DNA of 64,000 bases, taken from positions 33,829,501 to 33,893,500 of the forward strand of contig NC_092523.1 of assembly GCF_037038585.1 (NCBI RefSeq). Direction: 5' to 3'. This stretch comes from Patagioenas fasciata. Lineage: Eukaryota; Chordata; Aves; Columbiformes; Columbidae. Positions within the stretch are counted from its first letter, which is position 1. Every line of letters starts with the position of its first letter. A program made the translations under genes and the position numbers. The notes beneath the pieces are model-generated. The model saw nothing but the letters and a program-made list of their open reading frames with translations. It did not search any database and had not been told where the DNA came from. Positions 36,993-51,000 of this stretch are shown piece after piece.

Positions 36993-39900
36993 ATTCTGGA
37001 AGGTATCAGAATGAACTCTGTGTTTTACAAGACTAATTAAATGGTACAGTGTTTTATAAATATTGATGATGATTTTTTTTTCCTGAAAGCTAATTTTTAT
37101 GTGGCAAGTGTATTCACCAAAGAACAAAATCTTATTTCCTTGATAACAGGACTTAAAAAATAAAGTGATGCAAGATATTTGTCTTTCTAGACTCTTATAC
37201 AAGCTGCCATTCATAAATGTTAAGACTGCATTTGTTCTGCAAACAGACTGAAAATAGAAGTGTAGTGGTGTCGTCCATTATTTAATAATATATCTACGAC
37301 CTCAAAGTATTCATGTTAACAGGTATCCTATAACAGCATACACCATATTAAACAAAAAGCAATTTAAGAGAAGCATACAAACAATTTTCCAACAGAAACA
37401 GTGTTTCTTCTCACACATGTCACAATAAGGTTAAGGCTAAGTTTAAAGATTTTTCTTAAGCATTCTATTGTGTGTATTGATCTAAGCTTTAAGGTTCATC
37501 TGGTGTACTTTAAAATTTCCTCCAGAGCTCTGGAGGAAAACGGAAGACTAATAACATGTAGGGTAATAACAGATGGAAAATGCCTGTCTTATTGATAAAA
37601 CATATTTTTATACCAGGTTCTTCTCTCTGATTTTGCTGTTTACTTGTGCTTAAGCAACTAAGTCTTTTTCCCTACTCATTCACTTCTTTTTCTCTCTACA
37701 CTGACCCTGACCTAGGAAACATCTAAATACAGTAGCTGACCAGAGTTAGGTGCATAAATGTCTCTGGTATTTAAACTGTCTCTCACACACCACAGAATTT
37801 TCTTTTCCAATTCAGTTTGGGTTTTTTTTGGTTTGTTTGGTTTTTTTTTTTCCCCCAGTTCCCAGGGTGCAAGAAAGGCTTTAGGGGAGAGGACTGCAAG
37901 ACGCATGCTCCCAGTGTGTCCTTATGCCATACATCTAAATTCCATTTGAAAAAAGTCTTTCATTCTAGTCTAAATCAGGATATAACTAGTTTATTGAGGA
38001 AGAGCTGTAACGAGGCTCTCACACTAGTAACAAGAATGTTTTATTGCTGTTAAAGGAATGCATCTCCATACAGAAGATTAACTATTAACTGTATCATTAC
38101 TTCGTTTGCTATTAGCAAAAGCAATATGATAGGTGTTGATAATAATATGACAGAAAAGGCAGAAAGATCAAAGAGGACATAACACCTATCCAGGGCTCAT
38201 TCCTCCTCTTCTACCTCACTGCACTACTTCCCTTGCAATACTGACATCAGTACAATTGAACTCCCGATAGACCTGTGCCAGAGTCTCCAAAACCTCTTCC
38301 ACACAAGCAGATCCTCCCCCTTGCAGCATGACAGGAACTGCACAGTTCTATGAGCAGATCTGCCTCCCCTACCTCTAGAGTAGGTTGTCCCAGCAGCAGT
38401 TTCCACAGAAAAGTCACCTTAAAGTCCAATCACCTAAATCTTTTGTGTGTGTGCGCCTGCTTTCATTGAGCACAGCTTTACACGGGTATGTAGAGCTCAT
38501 TGAGACACAGCAGGAACATACACCACAGTAGGCAATTCTGGAGATGCTGCAGTAATCAGAAATGAGTAAAAGAGAAAAGGAAGAAAGAGTTGCATCTTGC
38601 CTAGACAGTGACAAAGAAGATTTTATTCAGTTATTGAGCACTATCTTTTCCATACTCATTTAAAAAAGAGTCTTTGTCTCTCAAAGGAAAATTACTATAT
38701 GTCAAAGTGATTTTAAATGGGAAAAGATGACATGATAAACAGACAGGGCACATGTGAGAAAAAAACTTTTCCAAGTTTTTCAGTCTGCCACTCCAAACAG
38801 ACTCCAGACAAACAGAAAGGATCTTAAAAAGAGCACTTACTTGGGCTACTTCTCCTGTCCATCAACTCTGTACAGGGAAAGGAGAAGACTCAAGCAAAAC
38901 TGCCAGGCTCAGGCAGCTAGGTTTTCCACAGGAAAAGACCTTCTCCACAAGCACAAAAGAAAAAGCAACTGGAAATACAGGTTTTCTGCTTTCACCCAAG
39001 AATTCACTTGTCTTTTAAGAGCAAAACATGCATTGCTCATGAAATCTTGACACAACTCGGACGTCCGTACCTAGAGTGGGGACACTAAGTTTTGCTTCAG
39101 TGTATGTTCTGAGCCACCTACCATAGCAAAGAGATGGTTGTGAAGTTCAGGGTCTCAGAAAGCCCCCAGGAAACCCCACAACTCTCCTATGCAGCCTCAT
39201 AAACACAATTTTCCCTATTACCAGGAGAAGGCACCAGGCTTTACAGAGTGCAGGCTCTCAGGATTGTCTCTGCCTCAGCCTGAGCTGGTTATAGCTTGGT
39301 TTAGCAGTTGTGCAGTGGTCAGTGACTGCTGCCTGACCTGTTTTGGTTTGAGCACCAGGAATACCCCATGTGGGAAAGGCCTGACAGCCCCAGCAGACTC
39401 CAAGACTCAAAAAGAAGTAACTCCCTGTATCCCCTGTCAAATTTTTCCTCAAGACAAAGATAATTTGCTTTGACATCCAAAACCTCTCTACTTCAGATAT
39501 ACTGTTGCAATCAACTGTAGGACACAGCGGGTCATTGAAAGGCTGAACATGCCACCAGAGAAAAGTGGCTGATATTAGTAAGTTTTCTAGCTTAAGAGTT
39601 ATTATTAATGATATCTCTAATTTAACATAGTCTGACTTCAACATTATTCTGGTAACACTGTTATTACTGCATTAATAATATCCTTGTAATATTTTGACTA
39701 GATTGCTAAGATTTTCATCAGGAGAGCAACAAATTGTTTCCATGTATATACAGTGTTCCCTTTTTTCCCATAATAAGATTGAGAGTCTAATATCCAAAAT
39801 GTGTTTTCAAGTCTCATTTACTATTCTCTATATACTACATTACACTTGGTATACTGTACTCACTTCTCACCTCCAGTTTCACAGTCAAAAAAGATACTGT

Positions 39901-42480
39901 GCATTTGTGTTGCTGGATCTCCAAAGCGATAGTTCTGAAGCCATGGTAGCCCATTGAGGATTGTACAGGAAAAAAAAAAAAAAAAAGAAGAAGAGAGAGA
40001 GTTGCCCTTGAAAAGCATCTCCATAGCAATATAGTAAGGGTGAACAGTTCCAGTTTTGGAAGCAAAGAGCTGTAGAGAAATGGGTAAATCCTGAAATAAG
40101 GGGATGTATTTAAGAAAAAAAGGAAAAGAAAATATATCAGTCTTTTCAAACCAAATTGAATTACCATCAATGACAAGAAGCAGATGAAGATAAGAAAAAA
40201 AAAAAAGTAGGTAAAATCCCAGAAAACAGAGTACGTATAGTAGGAAGAACAGAAGAATACCTTCAGAAGTCAGCGGCAGAAAACAAGATAGCATATGCAC
40301 AGTGGGATGAAATGTACTTTAAGAAAGACAGCACAGGAAAAATAGCAGTAGGTGCTACCTTTTGCTACTAGTCCCCACATTGTTTAATCCATTTCTCATG
40401 CATGGAGTAAGAAGCTCAGTCTGCACAATCTCTCCCATTCTCACCTTCTTTCCCACAATAACTCCTCTGGCCCAGGTTCCAAACAAACACCAGGCTCCAT
40501 ACACTGCTCTGCATAATCCTGGGGTTCCCTTCTGCTTGCTAGTCTGCCTACATGTCCAAAACACGGTTGCACAGTCTATTCTTTTTGCTTTAATTCAGGG
40601 TGGAATTTGCAGAAAATGAACACACAGAAAACAATAGAAATCTCTTCCCCCCCCGCAACCCAGCTTTCTGTATTATCCATTGCAGGCAGTATGTTATGTA
40701 TTCTTTTTTTTTTTTTTTTTTTTCCAACAGACTGAAAATACATATTATCACTTCATTATAAGTTTGGATTCCGCTACACTGAACTTCACCTTGCACTTCA
40801 GTGACAATGTATTTTCTGGGCTGCTTCCTCCAACTTGTCTCTGAAATAAGCAAAAAGTGCAACTAAAGCGCACAATGCATGCTCATTAAAGGCAATGACA
40901 CACATACACCCAACACAGTCATGCAAATGCAGGTTAATGTGAACAAAGTCACGCAAAGAAAAGACATTAAACAACTGGTGACACAATGAGAAAAACTGAC
41001 TTTTTTTCAAGTGCAAAATTTCACCAACAAGCATTAGAATATGCCTTACGATACCCGGAAAACATGCTCACGACATCCCTAGGCAGTCATCTAAATCTAG
41101 GTTGTCTCCTATGCACAAAGAAAAATAAGGCACAGATGCTCTCTGGAATCATCAATAATGGGTATGTGTATGAGGAAGACACAGCAATTTTGTCCTCTCT
41201 GCAGTTTTCCATTTGCTTTTTCTGCACTGCACAGTGGAGCACACCTTACATTTAGTGATTGCCTCTGCTGCAAAAGGAATATGGGGAAGGAGGTAGTGGA
41301 GAAAAAAGCCACTGCTTTCTCCGTTAAGAGCCACCCACGTGTTAGCCCCGGTTCTGTGATGTAGTGATCAATTCTGTTAGATTTTTTTGGTATTCTGTGT
41401 GCAGGTTTCACTAGATTAGAAAGACAGATTATACCTACCCCAGGATTCCAGATTCAAGAATATTTAAATAAGAAAAAATGTTGTCCTTTCTTTCACTACT
41501 GCCCACAGTTTTCTCTGCCTGTAAGTAAAGCATGACAATGGGAGAGCCACATGTGAAAATGATACCAGTAATTACTGGAAGCGTGAAGCAAAATTTGGAA
41601 AGGATTTCTCATTTGAACAAATCACATTGTAATTTACAAAACCCACTGAAATAAGAATTAACGCTGCAACATCAACTGCACTTGATTTTCTCTTACTCTC
41701 AATACACCCGTAATCATACAAAAGGCATGCATCAACTAAATACGGGTATCCATAACTGTGCCAAGTATTTTGAGTGACTTATTCAAATTACAACTTTATT
41801 TCCACTGTTTCTTTGTTAAAAATTTCTAAATATCACAAGATCTGGCAGTCCCTACAACAAAGTAGCTCTGTGCTATATAGTAAACTTCCTGAGTGATTCC
41901 GGAGGCATTAGGAACACTGACAAAAAGACTTTAACAGTGTGTAAGACAAATGCACAGTGATCTAAGCCTGATGTTGTTTTAGTTAGATGCCACAGAGCTA
42001 TATCAAATTGAGGTATACTAATAAATAATAGAAAAATCTCAGCCCCTAACTCGGTGAACGTTGTATCTTAGCAAGAATGTACATGGAAAAAATTGGTACC
42101 TTCAATTGGTAATAACTTGCTTCAGTGGGTCAATCAATAAGTAAAAAATAGCATCTTTTTACAAACTGTGGATCTTCTCTCTACACTGACAGTTACAGGT
42201 AATTATAACAGATTATATTTTTTGTTTATTTTCTTCTGTGGGATACTTTGTGACAGTCAAACAAAACTCATCATAAATTGCATGCTGATCCCAACTAATA
42301 CCACCCAGACCAGAGCCTGCATGACCAAGTATAAAAAGAATCAAAGCAAGAAGTACAAAAAAATAACTCAACATGTATACTAGGAGACCAGGTTCTCTAT
42401 AAGTAATGAATCTACATCAGACACAGTAACAGATAGATTTGTGTATGGTAGGTCAACCTCTCAATCAATTTTCTCATGTA
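36993..42480. other. Intergenic, no gene seen
   Basis: AT-rich sequence with a T/G-rich tract at 37819-37855 and poly-A or poly-T runs near 39970 and 40709. No gene or recognisable repeat family is seen. Confidence 0.7.
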
Positions 42481-42752
42481 AAAAAAAAAAAAAAAACCAA
42501 CCAAAAAAAACCCAAACAAACAAAAAACACCACAACAAAACCAAACAAAACAAAACCAAAACCATAAACCAAACAAAACAAACCCCCCCAAACAAACAAA
42601 ACACCAAAACACACACACAAAAACCAAAACCAAAAAAAACCCCCACACACACAAAAAAACCAAAACCAAACAAACAAATAATAAACCACCACCAAACAAA
42701 CAAACACCATCAAAAAACCCCCAACCAAACAACCACCAAAAAACACAGCACC
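42481..42752 (+). repeat. A/C-only low-complexity tract (270 nt)
   Basis: The + strand consists almost entirely of A and C (irregular AAAC, CCAAA, CACAC units) with only isolated T and almost no G. On the minus strand this makes spurious open frames of 80-122 codons rich in Phe, Gly, Val and Cys. It lies about 110 nt 5' of the CR1 copy at 42860. Confidence 0.9.
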
Positions 42753-42859
42753 TGAAACCTTCCAGACAAAAATAGAAGGGCTAGTTAATAGCAGTGAAAG
42801 AAGTTCATAGAGATTATAAACAAACATGCATGGAAATATCATGAAATATTTTAAACTGA

Positions 42860-43640
42860 TCTACCAAGAATCTTCTGAAGTTCAACAAGGGCAAGTGTAA
42901 GGTCTTGCATCTGGGAAAACTTAATCCAGGAGTGCACAGGCTGGGATCTACCTGACTCAGGAGCGGAAAAAGAACCTGGGGGTCCTGGTGGACAAAGAGC
43001 TCAATATGAGTGACCAGTGTGCTGCAGCTGCAGCAAAGCAAACCAAGAGGATGCTGGGCTGCATCAACAAGGGCATCACCAGCAGAGACAAAGAAGCCAT
43101 TGTCCTGCTCTACTCAGTGCTTGTCAGGCTACACCGGGAATACTGTGTTTAGTTTTGGTCCCCACTATGCAAAAAAGATGTGGACAGGCTGGAAAGGGTC
43201 CAGAGAATGGCCACAGAGATGACCAGAGGATTGGCAAGCTGCCAAAAGAGGAAAGGCTGAGAACTGGGCTTGTTCAGCCTTGAGAAAAGAGGCTTAGGGG
43301 AGACCTCATCACCATGTTCCAGTATTTAAAGGGTGGCTACAAAGAAGATGGAGACTCCCTTTTTACAAGGAGTCACATGGAAGGGATGAGGGTTAATGGG
43401 TGTAAGTAACTCATGGGGAGATTCTGATTGGACATAACAGGGAAATTTTTCACAATGAGAACAGTCAGCCATTGGAATGATCTCCCCTGGGATGTGGTGA
43501 TTCCTCAACATTGGGCACTTTCAAGATTTAGCTGGACAGGGTACTGGGCCATCTTGTCTAAACTGTGCTTTTCCAAGAAAGGTTGGACAAGATGTTCCTT
43601 ATGATCTCTTCTAACCTGGTATTCTACGATCCTGTGAAAC
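42860..43640 (+). mobile_element. CR1 LINE fragment (about 780 bp)
   Basis: Forward CR1 sequence: AAGTGTAAGGTCTTGCATCT, ACCTGGGGGTCCTGGTGGAC, ATGCTGGGCTGCATCAACAA, a GAGACCTCATCACCATGT-type block, and an end of AGGTTGGACAAGATGTTCCT with ATTCTACGATCCTGTGA. It covers the end of the reverse-transcriptase ORF and the 3' UTR. Frameshifts and stops break the frame; only short pieces remain open (43010-43283). Confidence 0.92.
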
Positions 43641-46600
43641 TAGCGTCAACAGCAACAACCAACAAAAAAACCCACACAGCACACAAACCACAACACACAA
43701 ATCCCCAGAGCTCATACTGGCAAGCTTTGTAACATTTGTTTCATTTAGTTTTGTTTTATCCAGCAACCACCTTTTTACCTTCTGTATTTTAAGCAATTTC
43801 CTCAAGATATGTCGTTAAAAAAGGTAATCTAGTTGACCAAAAGAAATCAATAATACTAAGCAAATTTTGCTCAAATCATTCCATATCATTTGAAGAGTGC
43901 AGAACTTTGGGGTTTGCTTTAAGAAGACTTCTCGCATAAAATCGCAAGAGTTCTTTGGTCATAATGAAGTAGCTGCAAATTCAGTTGTCTCAATTAAAAC
44001 ATTTTAAGTAATATTATGCTTGACTTCTTTAAAAGTAAGATAGTTGTTCACCAAAGATTATTTTGAGTGGATTCAGTTCACAATAAATTGCTGCGTCACT
44101 AGATATACAGAAGAAACGCTCTACAGACAAATTTACTCTACCACTCACATGCAACAGTTGCAACTTTGAGTTACAATCAAAGACAAAAGGGCAAGCCATT
44201 TTCCACCTCCATTATTTTCTCACTGTGTCAGCTGAATTTGTTACAAAATGCTGATAAAAGGGGGTGGGTTTTTTGTTTGTTTGAACATCACTTTGATCCA
44301 TTAGCAGGATGAAAAGCATTAATCTATTTCATATAAAGCACTGAATGGTGAACACTTACCAAATAACTGATGGAGTAAACATAAGGTAAATAAGTCTTTT
44401 TAAGGGATTATATGTTTATATGATGTCACAGTTACTGGAGTTTAGAATAAGCTTCAGTCTTTAACACCACTTAGATGCTATTATGTATTTGTCCCTTTTG
44501 TTTGACGCTATATTATTCAAAAATATATAACAATAAAGGAGATATCCAAAGCTGCACTAACAGCTTCATGGTTTTCTAATCTCTTACACAAATAATAAAT
44601 ACAGCTTCCAAACACTACAATTTAACTCTTACAATGTAGTGCTACAGACCAGCTCCTCACATATTCAATAATAATGAGATATCACAGGAATCAGAGTCAA
44701 ATGTTGGTCATCCATTTTCATCAATAACATTGCAAATTTATTGAGAAAACAAATCCAAAGGATATGTGCATCTGTCTCAGAAATCACACTGATATAGCTA
44801 AATTCTGCTATGAAATTCTAAAGAAAATGAGCTTCTCAAGCTGATTTCAATATAAACTGCAGTACTAATTCAGGTAAGCTTCAAAAAGTCCGTGCACATG
44901 GTCCACAATATGATAGCCACAGCATTTACCCAGTGTCCCAGACCACATAAAAAGTACATGACAACTTCAAGTGGTGGTTTACTATCTTTAGATACGAAAA
45001 AAAGAGATCAAAGTTATGTAAAAAGTTATACAGACCTTATCTAAGGCAGAAAATTTCAGCTTTAGAAAACAACATACCTCCAGCAGACCTCATAGCAAAT
45101 CGCTGCTGAAATCAATCAGTCATGTCAACAAAGTAACTGTACACATAATCAACATAATTGAAGTTGATGGTACTAAAAATTGCTGGGTGATGTATAACTT
45201 CAAAAAGCATAGACAACTTGTGAATGCAATCTCTGCATGTTTGTATTTAGATTATTGCTGCAGAGTTTTTCATAGTTGAAGTCACAGATGGTAAAAATTG
45301 AGACACAGTGAAATTGATAACACAGAGCTGATAAAATATTCCATCCAGGATATGTTCCCTGTACAAACTACCATAACAATCTTGAGCCTCCAAGTCATAT
45401 CAACTTCCTTTAAAAAATTACAAATATTTAATACAATAAGCCTTTGATTAGCACTGCCAGCTAAAAAGAGATACATTACAATTGAACATAACCTAACAAA
45501 GCTCCAAACGCACCTGTGACTACACAAGAAATCAGGATACAATAAATTTCTTTGTTTGGTGGCCTTACAGCTGTTAGGAGCCTGCACACACACACACACA
45601 AAACTCAGCTGTTACTAATTTACCCTTATGAACAAAGCAGGTGGGCCTCCTTAACTTCAGCTAACAGGCTGGTTGTAAAACACCTTAACAAAATGGGATA
45701 GAAAGAATGACAGGCTTTTGAAGATGGGAAGCTTTAAGCTGATTTGGCATCAACCAGTTCGAAGTGGTTGCTGGGTAATCATGTTAGTGATACTGATCAA
45801 TCAGCGGAGAAAATATCTGTCAGACTCACTCTCTTTCAACACATGGTACCAGAAGCAGAACAAACATTAGAAAATAGTGCCAGTAGAAGAAAAGTATAAT
45901 CAAAAGCCTCTACAAAACTGACATTTTTGGAGGAAAGTGAAGATCACTAGAGAAAAGATACTTATTTACAGATCCTTGCTAACACTTTGACTGGAGCTCC
46001 TAAGGGCTCTCTAAGATTCTGCATCTGTAGCAAATTCTTCTAGGGCAGAAAACAGAAGATATGGACTCATCTGCCAAATTGAACTCAACCAGAAATGTGC
46101 TGTAGAAGTTTGGCTTCCATGGGATTGATTCATTTTCTGGGTATTAGAAATCCAGACAAATTTGCTTACAATTGTCTGCTTACGTAAGATCGAAGTGCAG
46201 CACTTTCCCTTGACATTATTATATCATAACTGTACCAAAGGTTTCATTCCTGCCATCATAAGTTAAATAATTTGAAGGTACTGGATTTGTTTGCCCCTCT
46301 AAGAATACTGAGGAGGATCAAAACATGTCAGTGATGAAGACTGTTCATATGGCCTTACATATCAGTTCTGACATTAGACAAAGTGACAGCAATACAAATT
46401 CAGGAATCAAGTCCCTTATCTTTAGGCAAAAAGCAAATGTGGAAAGCTATTGCCCACCCTTTTGAAAAATTAACCTAAACAAGGCCTATAGCATCTGCAC
46501 ACACCTTTGTTTGCTCGTGAGCTATTCTCAGCACATTTTAAAGTCTGACTCTAATTTAATTTTCCAGACACACTTTTTTTCTTATTTTGTCTTCGCTCAT

Positions 46601-46950
46601 TCTTCATCAGTAATCCAAAATTAAGTAAGTCATAATATTTTACTGCCAGATAGGTGCACAATATATAAGTGTAGCATTAAAATAAAACAAAACAAAACCA
46701 AAGCAAACAGAAAACCCACGACCACCACCACAAAAAAAAAAAAAAAAACAAAACAAAAAAAAAAAAAAAAAAAAAAACCCGCAACCTTAGGAAATTATGC
46801 AAAGACTCTTGAGACCAACAGAGATGAGAGAGGAAAATACACAAGGCAACTGAGTTTCCATTAGTGCCAGCTGTGATCACTTATGACTGTTCTTCTTGTA
46901 AACTAAGACCACTCCTCTCATCATCTAAACAAGTATTTTGTCTTTATTTT
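43641..46950. other. Intergenic, no gene seen
   Basis: AT-rich sequence with A/C-rich tracts near 43650-43702 and 46681-46779 (the latter with two long A runs) and a short CA repeat near 45586-45600. No gene is recognised. Confidence 0.7.
46681..46779 (+). repeat. A/C-rich tract with two long A runs
   Basis: AAAACAAAACC units, then CCACCACCAC, then A runs of about 17 and 21 bases separated by CAAAAC. It lies about 170 nt before the reverse CR1 copy at 46951. Confidence 0.85.
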
Positions 46951-47390
46951 CATAGAATCATAGAATCATTTAGGTTGGAAAAGACCTTTAAGATCAAGTC
47001 CAACTATTAATCTAACAGTGCCAAGTCCACCACTAAACCATGTCCCTAAGCACCTCATCTACACGTCTTTTACACACCTCCACGGATGGTGACTCAACTA
47101 CTACTTCCTTGGGCAGCCTCTTCCAATGCCTGACAATGCTTTTGGTGAAGAAATTTTTCCTAATATCCAATCTAAACCTCCCCTGGCACAACTTGAGGCC
47201 ATTTCCTCTCGTCCTATTGCCTGTAACTTGAGAAAAGGGACCAACAGCCAACTTGCTACAACTTCCTTTCAGGTAGTTGTAGATAGTGATAAGGTCTCCC
47301 CCCAGCCTCCTTTTTCCAGGCTAAACAGCCCCAGATCCCTCAGCTGCTCCTTTAAGACTTGTGCTCCAAGGTCCTTCATCAGTTTAATTG
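46951..47390 (-). mobile_element. CR1 LINE 3' end fragment (reverse orientation)
   Basis: It starts with the reverse complement of the CR1 3' terminus (CATAGAATCATAGAATCATT) and AGGTTGGAAAAGACCTTTAA. It continues through GGGCAGCCTCTTCCAATGCC, TTTTTCCTAATATCCAATCT and CCAGGCTAAACAGCCCCAGA. It is better preserved than the copy at 25441, so probably younger. The open frames at 47033-47473 on both strands are CR1-derived. Confidence 0.95.
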
Positions 47391-47964
47391 TTAGTTTGTT
47401 TTGGATGGTTTTGGTTTGTTTTTGCTTTTATCTGATTTTTTTTTTTTTTCTAATTCACGCTTCATGTCTTTAGAGAAAGCATGGCCTTTCTCCATAATGA
47501 GTAAGGTTGTCAGGACTCAGTGAAGGGAAGAAGTGCCTTCACACAATACAGATGCAATAATAAAGGTTTCTTACTTTTCACCAAGTACAGGTAAAAGTCT
47601 GAAATTTTTACTGGTCATTACTGAGGCTGAAGTTTTACTGAATCAAAGGTTAATTGTGGGCTGTTACTGGTTTGGTTTGGTTTTAGCTTTTTTGGGAGGG
47701 GGCAGAGGGGCTCTTTGTCATTGGTTTGGTTTGGGGTTTTTGTAAATAAGATAGAAGAATGGCCAAAAATCTCATCTGAACGTCCTGATTTGACCTTGTT
47801 TGTGCCACAGTCAAATACACATTAGTAGCCGGTTATATTTAAGTATTGCCTAGAGGATTTGGTCAGATAGAATTCCAGTTTAAGTACAAAACAAATATTT
47901 AATAAGAGATTGTGCCTGTCCTAATAAGCTGACAGTTAAAATAGATAAGATTTAGAAATGTAAG

Positions 47965-48095
47965 AGAGAATGTATAATTATATCCATTTTACAGATGGAG
48001 AACTAAGGTATGCAGACACTAAATGACTTGTCCTGGGCAATGGAGAGTGTCTTAGGCTAAAACAAGACCTGAGCTAAGGGGCTTTCTGTATCTCA
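47965..48095 (-). mobile_element. Probable ancient MIR-type SINE fragment
   Basis: The + strand reads TATCCATTTTACAGATGGAG then AACTAAGGTATGCAGA, AATGACTTGTCCTGGGCAA and AAGACCTGAGCTAAG. This follows the reverse complement of the amniote MIR core and 3' region as I know it. It is well diverged, as expected for an element that predates birds. No other family gives this order of motifs that I can recall. Confidence 0.62.
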
Positions 48096-48099
48096 ATAT

Positions 48100-51000
48100 G
48101 ATGCTGTAATTAAAAAGCTGATCTTCCAGGTAGTTTTAAGCTTTATTTCCTTACAAAACAAGGTTTATGCAATTGTGCATTATACCTCTCTCAAACATTA
48201 CCTCCCTTACCTAATTTACCAGTTTCAACTAAAATGGCACTTTCTATGAGTTTTAAGCAACACAAAAGCTAGAAAGACATCAGCAGAACTAGAGGCACAC
48301 AACTCACTGTAATGTACCTGATTTTCCTAAACTTATCTACACAGCTTCCAATTAGCCACAGCTCCCGTGCTTCTCACCCATCTGGAGTATCATCGGGAAG
48401 AGAAGGAATATAGAAGGAGTTTACAGGAAAGTAAAACAAGTCTGTGGAAAACAGTTAGTTTCACTACTTATGTAATAGCTTGATTTTTTTCAATACTAAC
48501 TCTGGATAGTGCCTGCATTTAAATTACAAAAAAAAAAAAAAAGCAAAGAAAATCTTACGAAAATCTTCGCCGCTATAGGGATAACTGAAAATTGTAATCA
48601 GCGTCCTGTGGGCATTATGAGGCATCCACGCCTGGATAGAACAAAAAGTTAGAAAATAAGTCAGGAATAAATTTGGTTGACTCCAACACAGAATAATGGA
48701 ATACATCAGATAATTTCTTAGCATTTCTCCTAAGCCTATTCTCCATTAGGAAAAATAACTTTTCTGGTGGAAAATAAGGTGCTTTATGCACAGATTAGTT
48801 GCTGGGGAAAAAATAAATCACAACTTTGATGGAATTGTTTTCTCTGAATTGTTACTATATTGGTTTTACTCAGGGGTGCAGCTGTGACTTCACAGGCAAT
48901 GACAAGGGACTTCTTATATGTCTCTTAAATGGGCCTCTGTTTCTAAAATAATTTCCATCTAATGCATCTCTCTTGAATCTGGATCCTCCATGTGGGCAAA
49001 ATGTTCTCTACTTATCCTGTCCTTTTGCTTCTGATATATATATATATATATTTTTTAATTCTAACTGTAGTATGACTTTTCTTCTTAAATATTTCTAAGT
49101 GTGTATCTGTACCTTAAATAATTTTATTTCTTAGTCCTTCCCATAAGAAGTCTGTTTATTTTCCTCAGTGACATAGCACATAGCCAGAATTTACTGTGAT
49201 CCTGCAAAATTTACATGCCAGTTGTGAATTATTCATATTGTATTGGCCTTTAGTCATTCTTTCTTAAAACGGTATCAAACCAGGATTCATCCCTCAAAGA
49301 AACTGAGGCTATGTTACTTGAAAACCTTAATTGAAATTAATTTTAATACTCATTTGTAGTAATTGTTATTGGGAAAACTGAAAACAATTACATATAATAG
49401 GATCCTAAATAAGCAAAAATTATCAAAGCTGCCACAGAAAATGGGCTCACTACAAGTTAACCAAATCAATCAAACTACACATAATCAAATGATGAGTCAT
49501 GAGAGAGTATTAGGTTTGAGGAAGAATATTAAATTTAAACAAAAAATAGACATTAGTTGCTCAATTTGGGTTTAATTATTCTTAATTATTCTCTTCAGCT
49601 AATATAAGTGATAAAGACCTGCAACTTTCATGTTACCTATGTAAGATTATTTGCTCTCCACTATTTGTGGCATAGTACGCACACTATGCAGCATGTAGCA
49701 AATTCACCATTTTCTGAAGGCTTGTTTTTCTGAAGTCAGCGGCATCTACAAGAACACAATCTACCTGAGACTGAAATTTTAGAATTTAGAATAAAATCCA
49801 AACTTGCTGTTTTGCACATCATTTAATAATAATTATAAAAAATCCACTAGCAATATAGAATGCAAATCAGTGCAAAACTCGATCCTTTGGGCACTAAATA
49901 CCTCAAGAAAATAGAATGATTCCTGTTTCATTCAGTTCAGTAAGCATTCTCTTACAGTACCTCCAGTTGTTTAATGGAGGGTATCAGAGATAAGAGAGAA
50001 TACCTTTCTGGATTTGTCTCTTCCTTTTTTTCTGGTTATAATAACTTTCAAATATAATTATCTCTCTTTTGCTATTGATCTAGAAAGAAAAACGTATCTT
50101 TTTGAATGTAAGAAAATGTGAAGTGAACACCTATAAAATGGAATTGTGTTACAAAGAAAATTAAGAAAATTGTCTGAAAGTTAATCAAATCCCAACAGTT
50201 TGTGTTTACAGTATGTTAGAGCAAGCAAAGTGTAATGAGTCCTTTACCCAGAGTACAGTAGTGCAAACTTCAGAATTATAGTTTCAAAGCCCAAACTTAT
50301 TATTCACTTCCTGAACACTTGACAGAGACAAAAAAAAAAAAAAAAGGAAAAAGAAAAAAAAGTGGATTGTAAAGTTAATTGCCCAAGGATTATGTGAGAT
50401 TTTAATCTAAATGTTTCTTCTGTGTCATAATAGCATGCAACAAAGAAGCTGCATGAATGGAGTGCACCTGCTATGTTTGAAAAACTCATACTTGCTAAAT
50501 CAAACAAAAAAAACCCCAATAGGTTTAATATGTGCTTTGAAAGCCAAAAATTATTAAGAAAATATCTGTTAACAGTTCATTTATGTGTATCCCCTGAAAG
50601 TAAGAAATTCCTCAAGTTTTTTATAACTTTGGCTTGATGTTTTCCACGGTGGGTGAAGAAACTACTGTTTGTGCGTAACTTCAAGAGCTCTGAAACAATT
50701 TTACAGCTGTAAAAAGAACCATTCAACCACATCAGATTATTAAGTATTGTATCACCAGCTGAGTTACAAATACTATAGATTGTTATGTCAAATAAAACAG
50801 TTCATAAGAGTTTAGCCTAGAAGCCTTGTGCCTATAAGTAATTATACTCATGTGAATAGTCTCTAGCATTTTCATTATTAGAGGCTAACTGGGTTCTTTT
50901 TTGTTTGTTTGTTTTATGTTGTTTGTTTTTTTTTTTTTAATAAACTAGTGAGAATAAATAACCACTATGGTAACTATCGTAATTCTCATGGGGAAGGATT

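Noticed and set aside
41336-41341. Intergenic CACGTG E-box as a regulatory site
   Set aside because: It is isolated, with no supporting sites or GC-rich context. Several CACGTG hexamers are expected by chance in 64 kb.
42412-42842. Minus-strand frames of 80-122 codons rich in Phe, Gly, Val and Cys, resembling membrane proteins
   Set aside because: These are translations of the A/C-only tract; the hydrophobicity is an artefact of TTT, GGT and TGT codons.
47033-47473. Open frames on both strands with Arg-rich and Ser/Thr-rich translations
   Set aside because: They lie within the CR1 3' end fragment; the minus-strand one is a remnant of LINE coding sequence, not a host gene.
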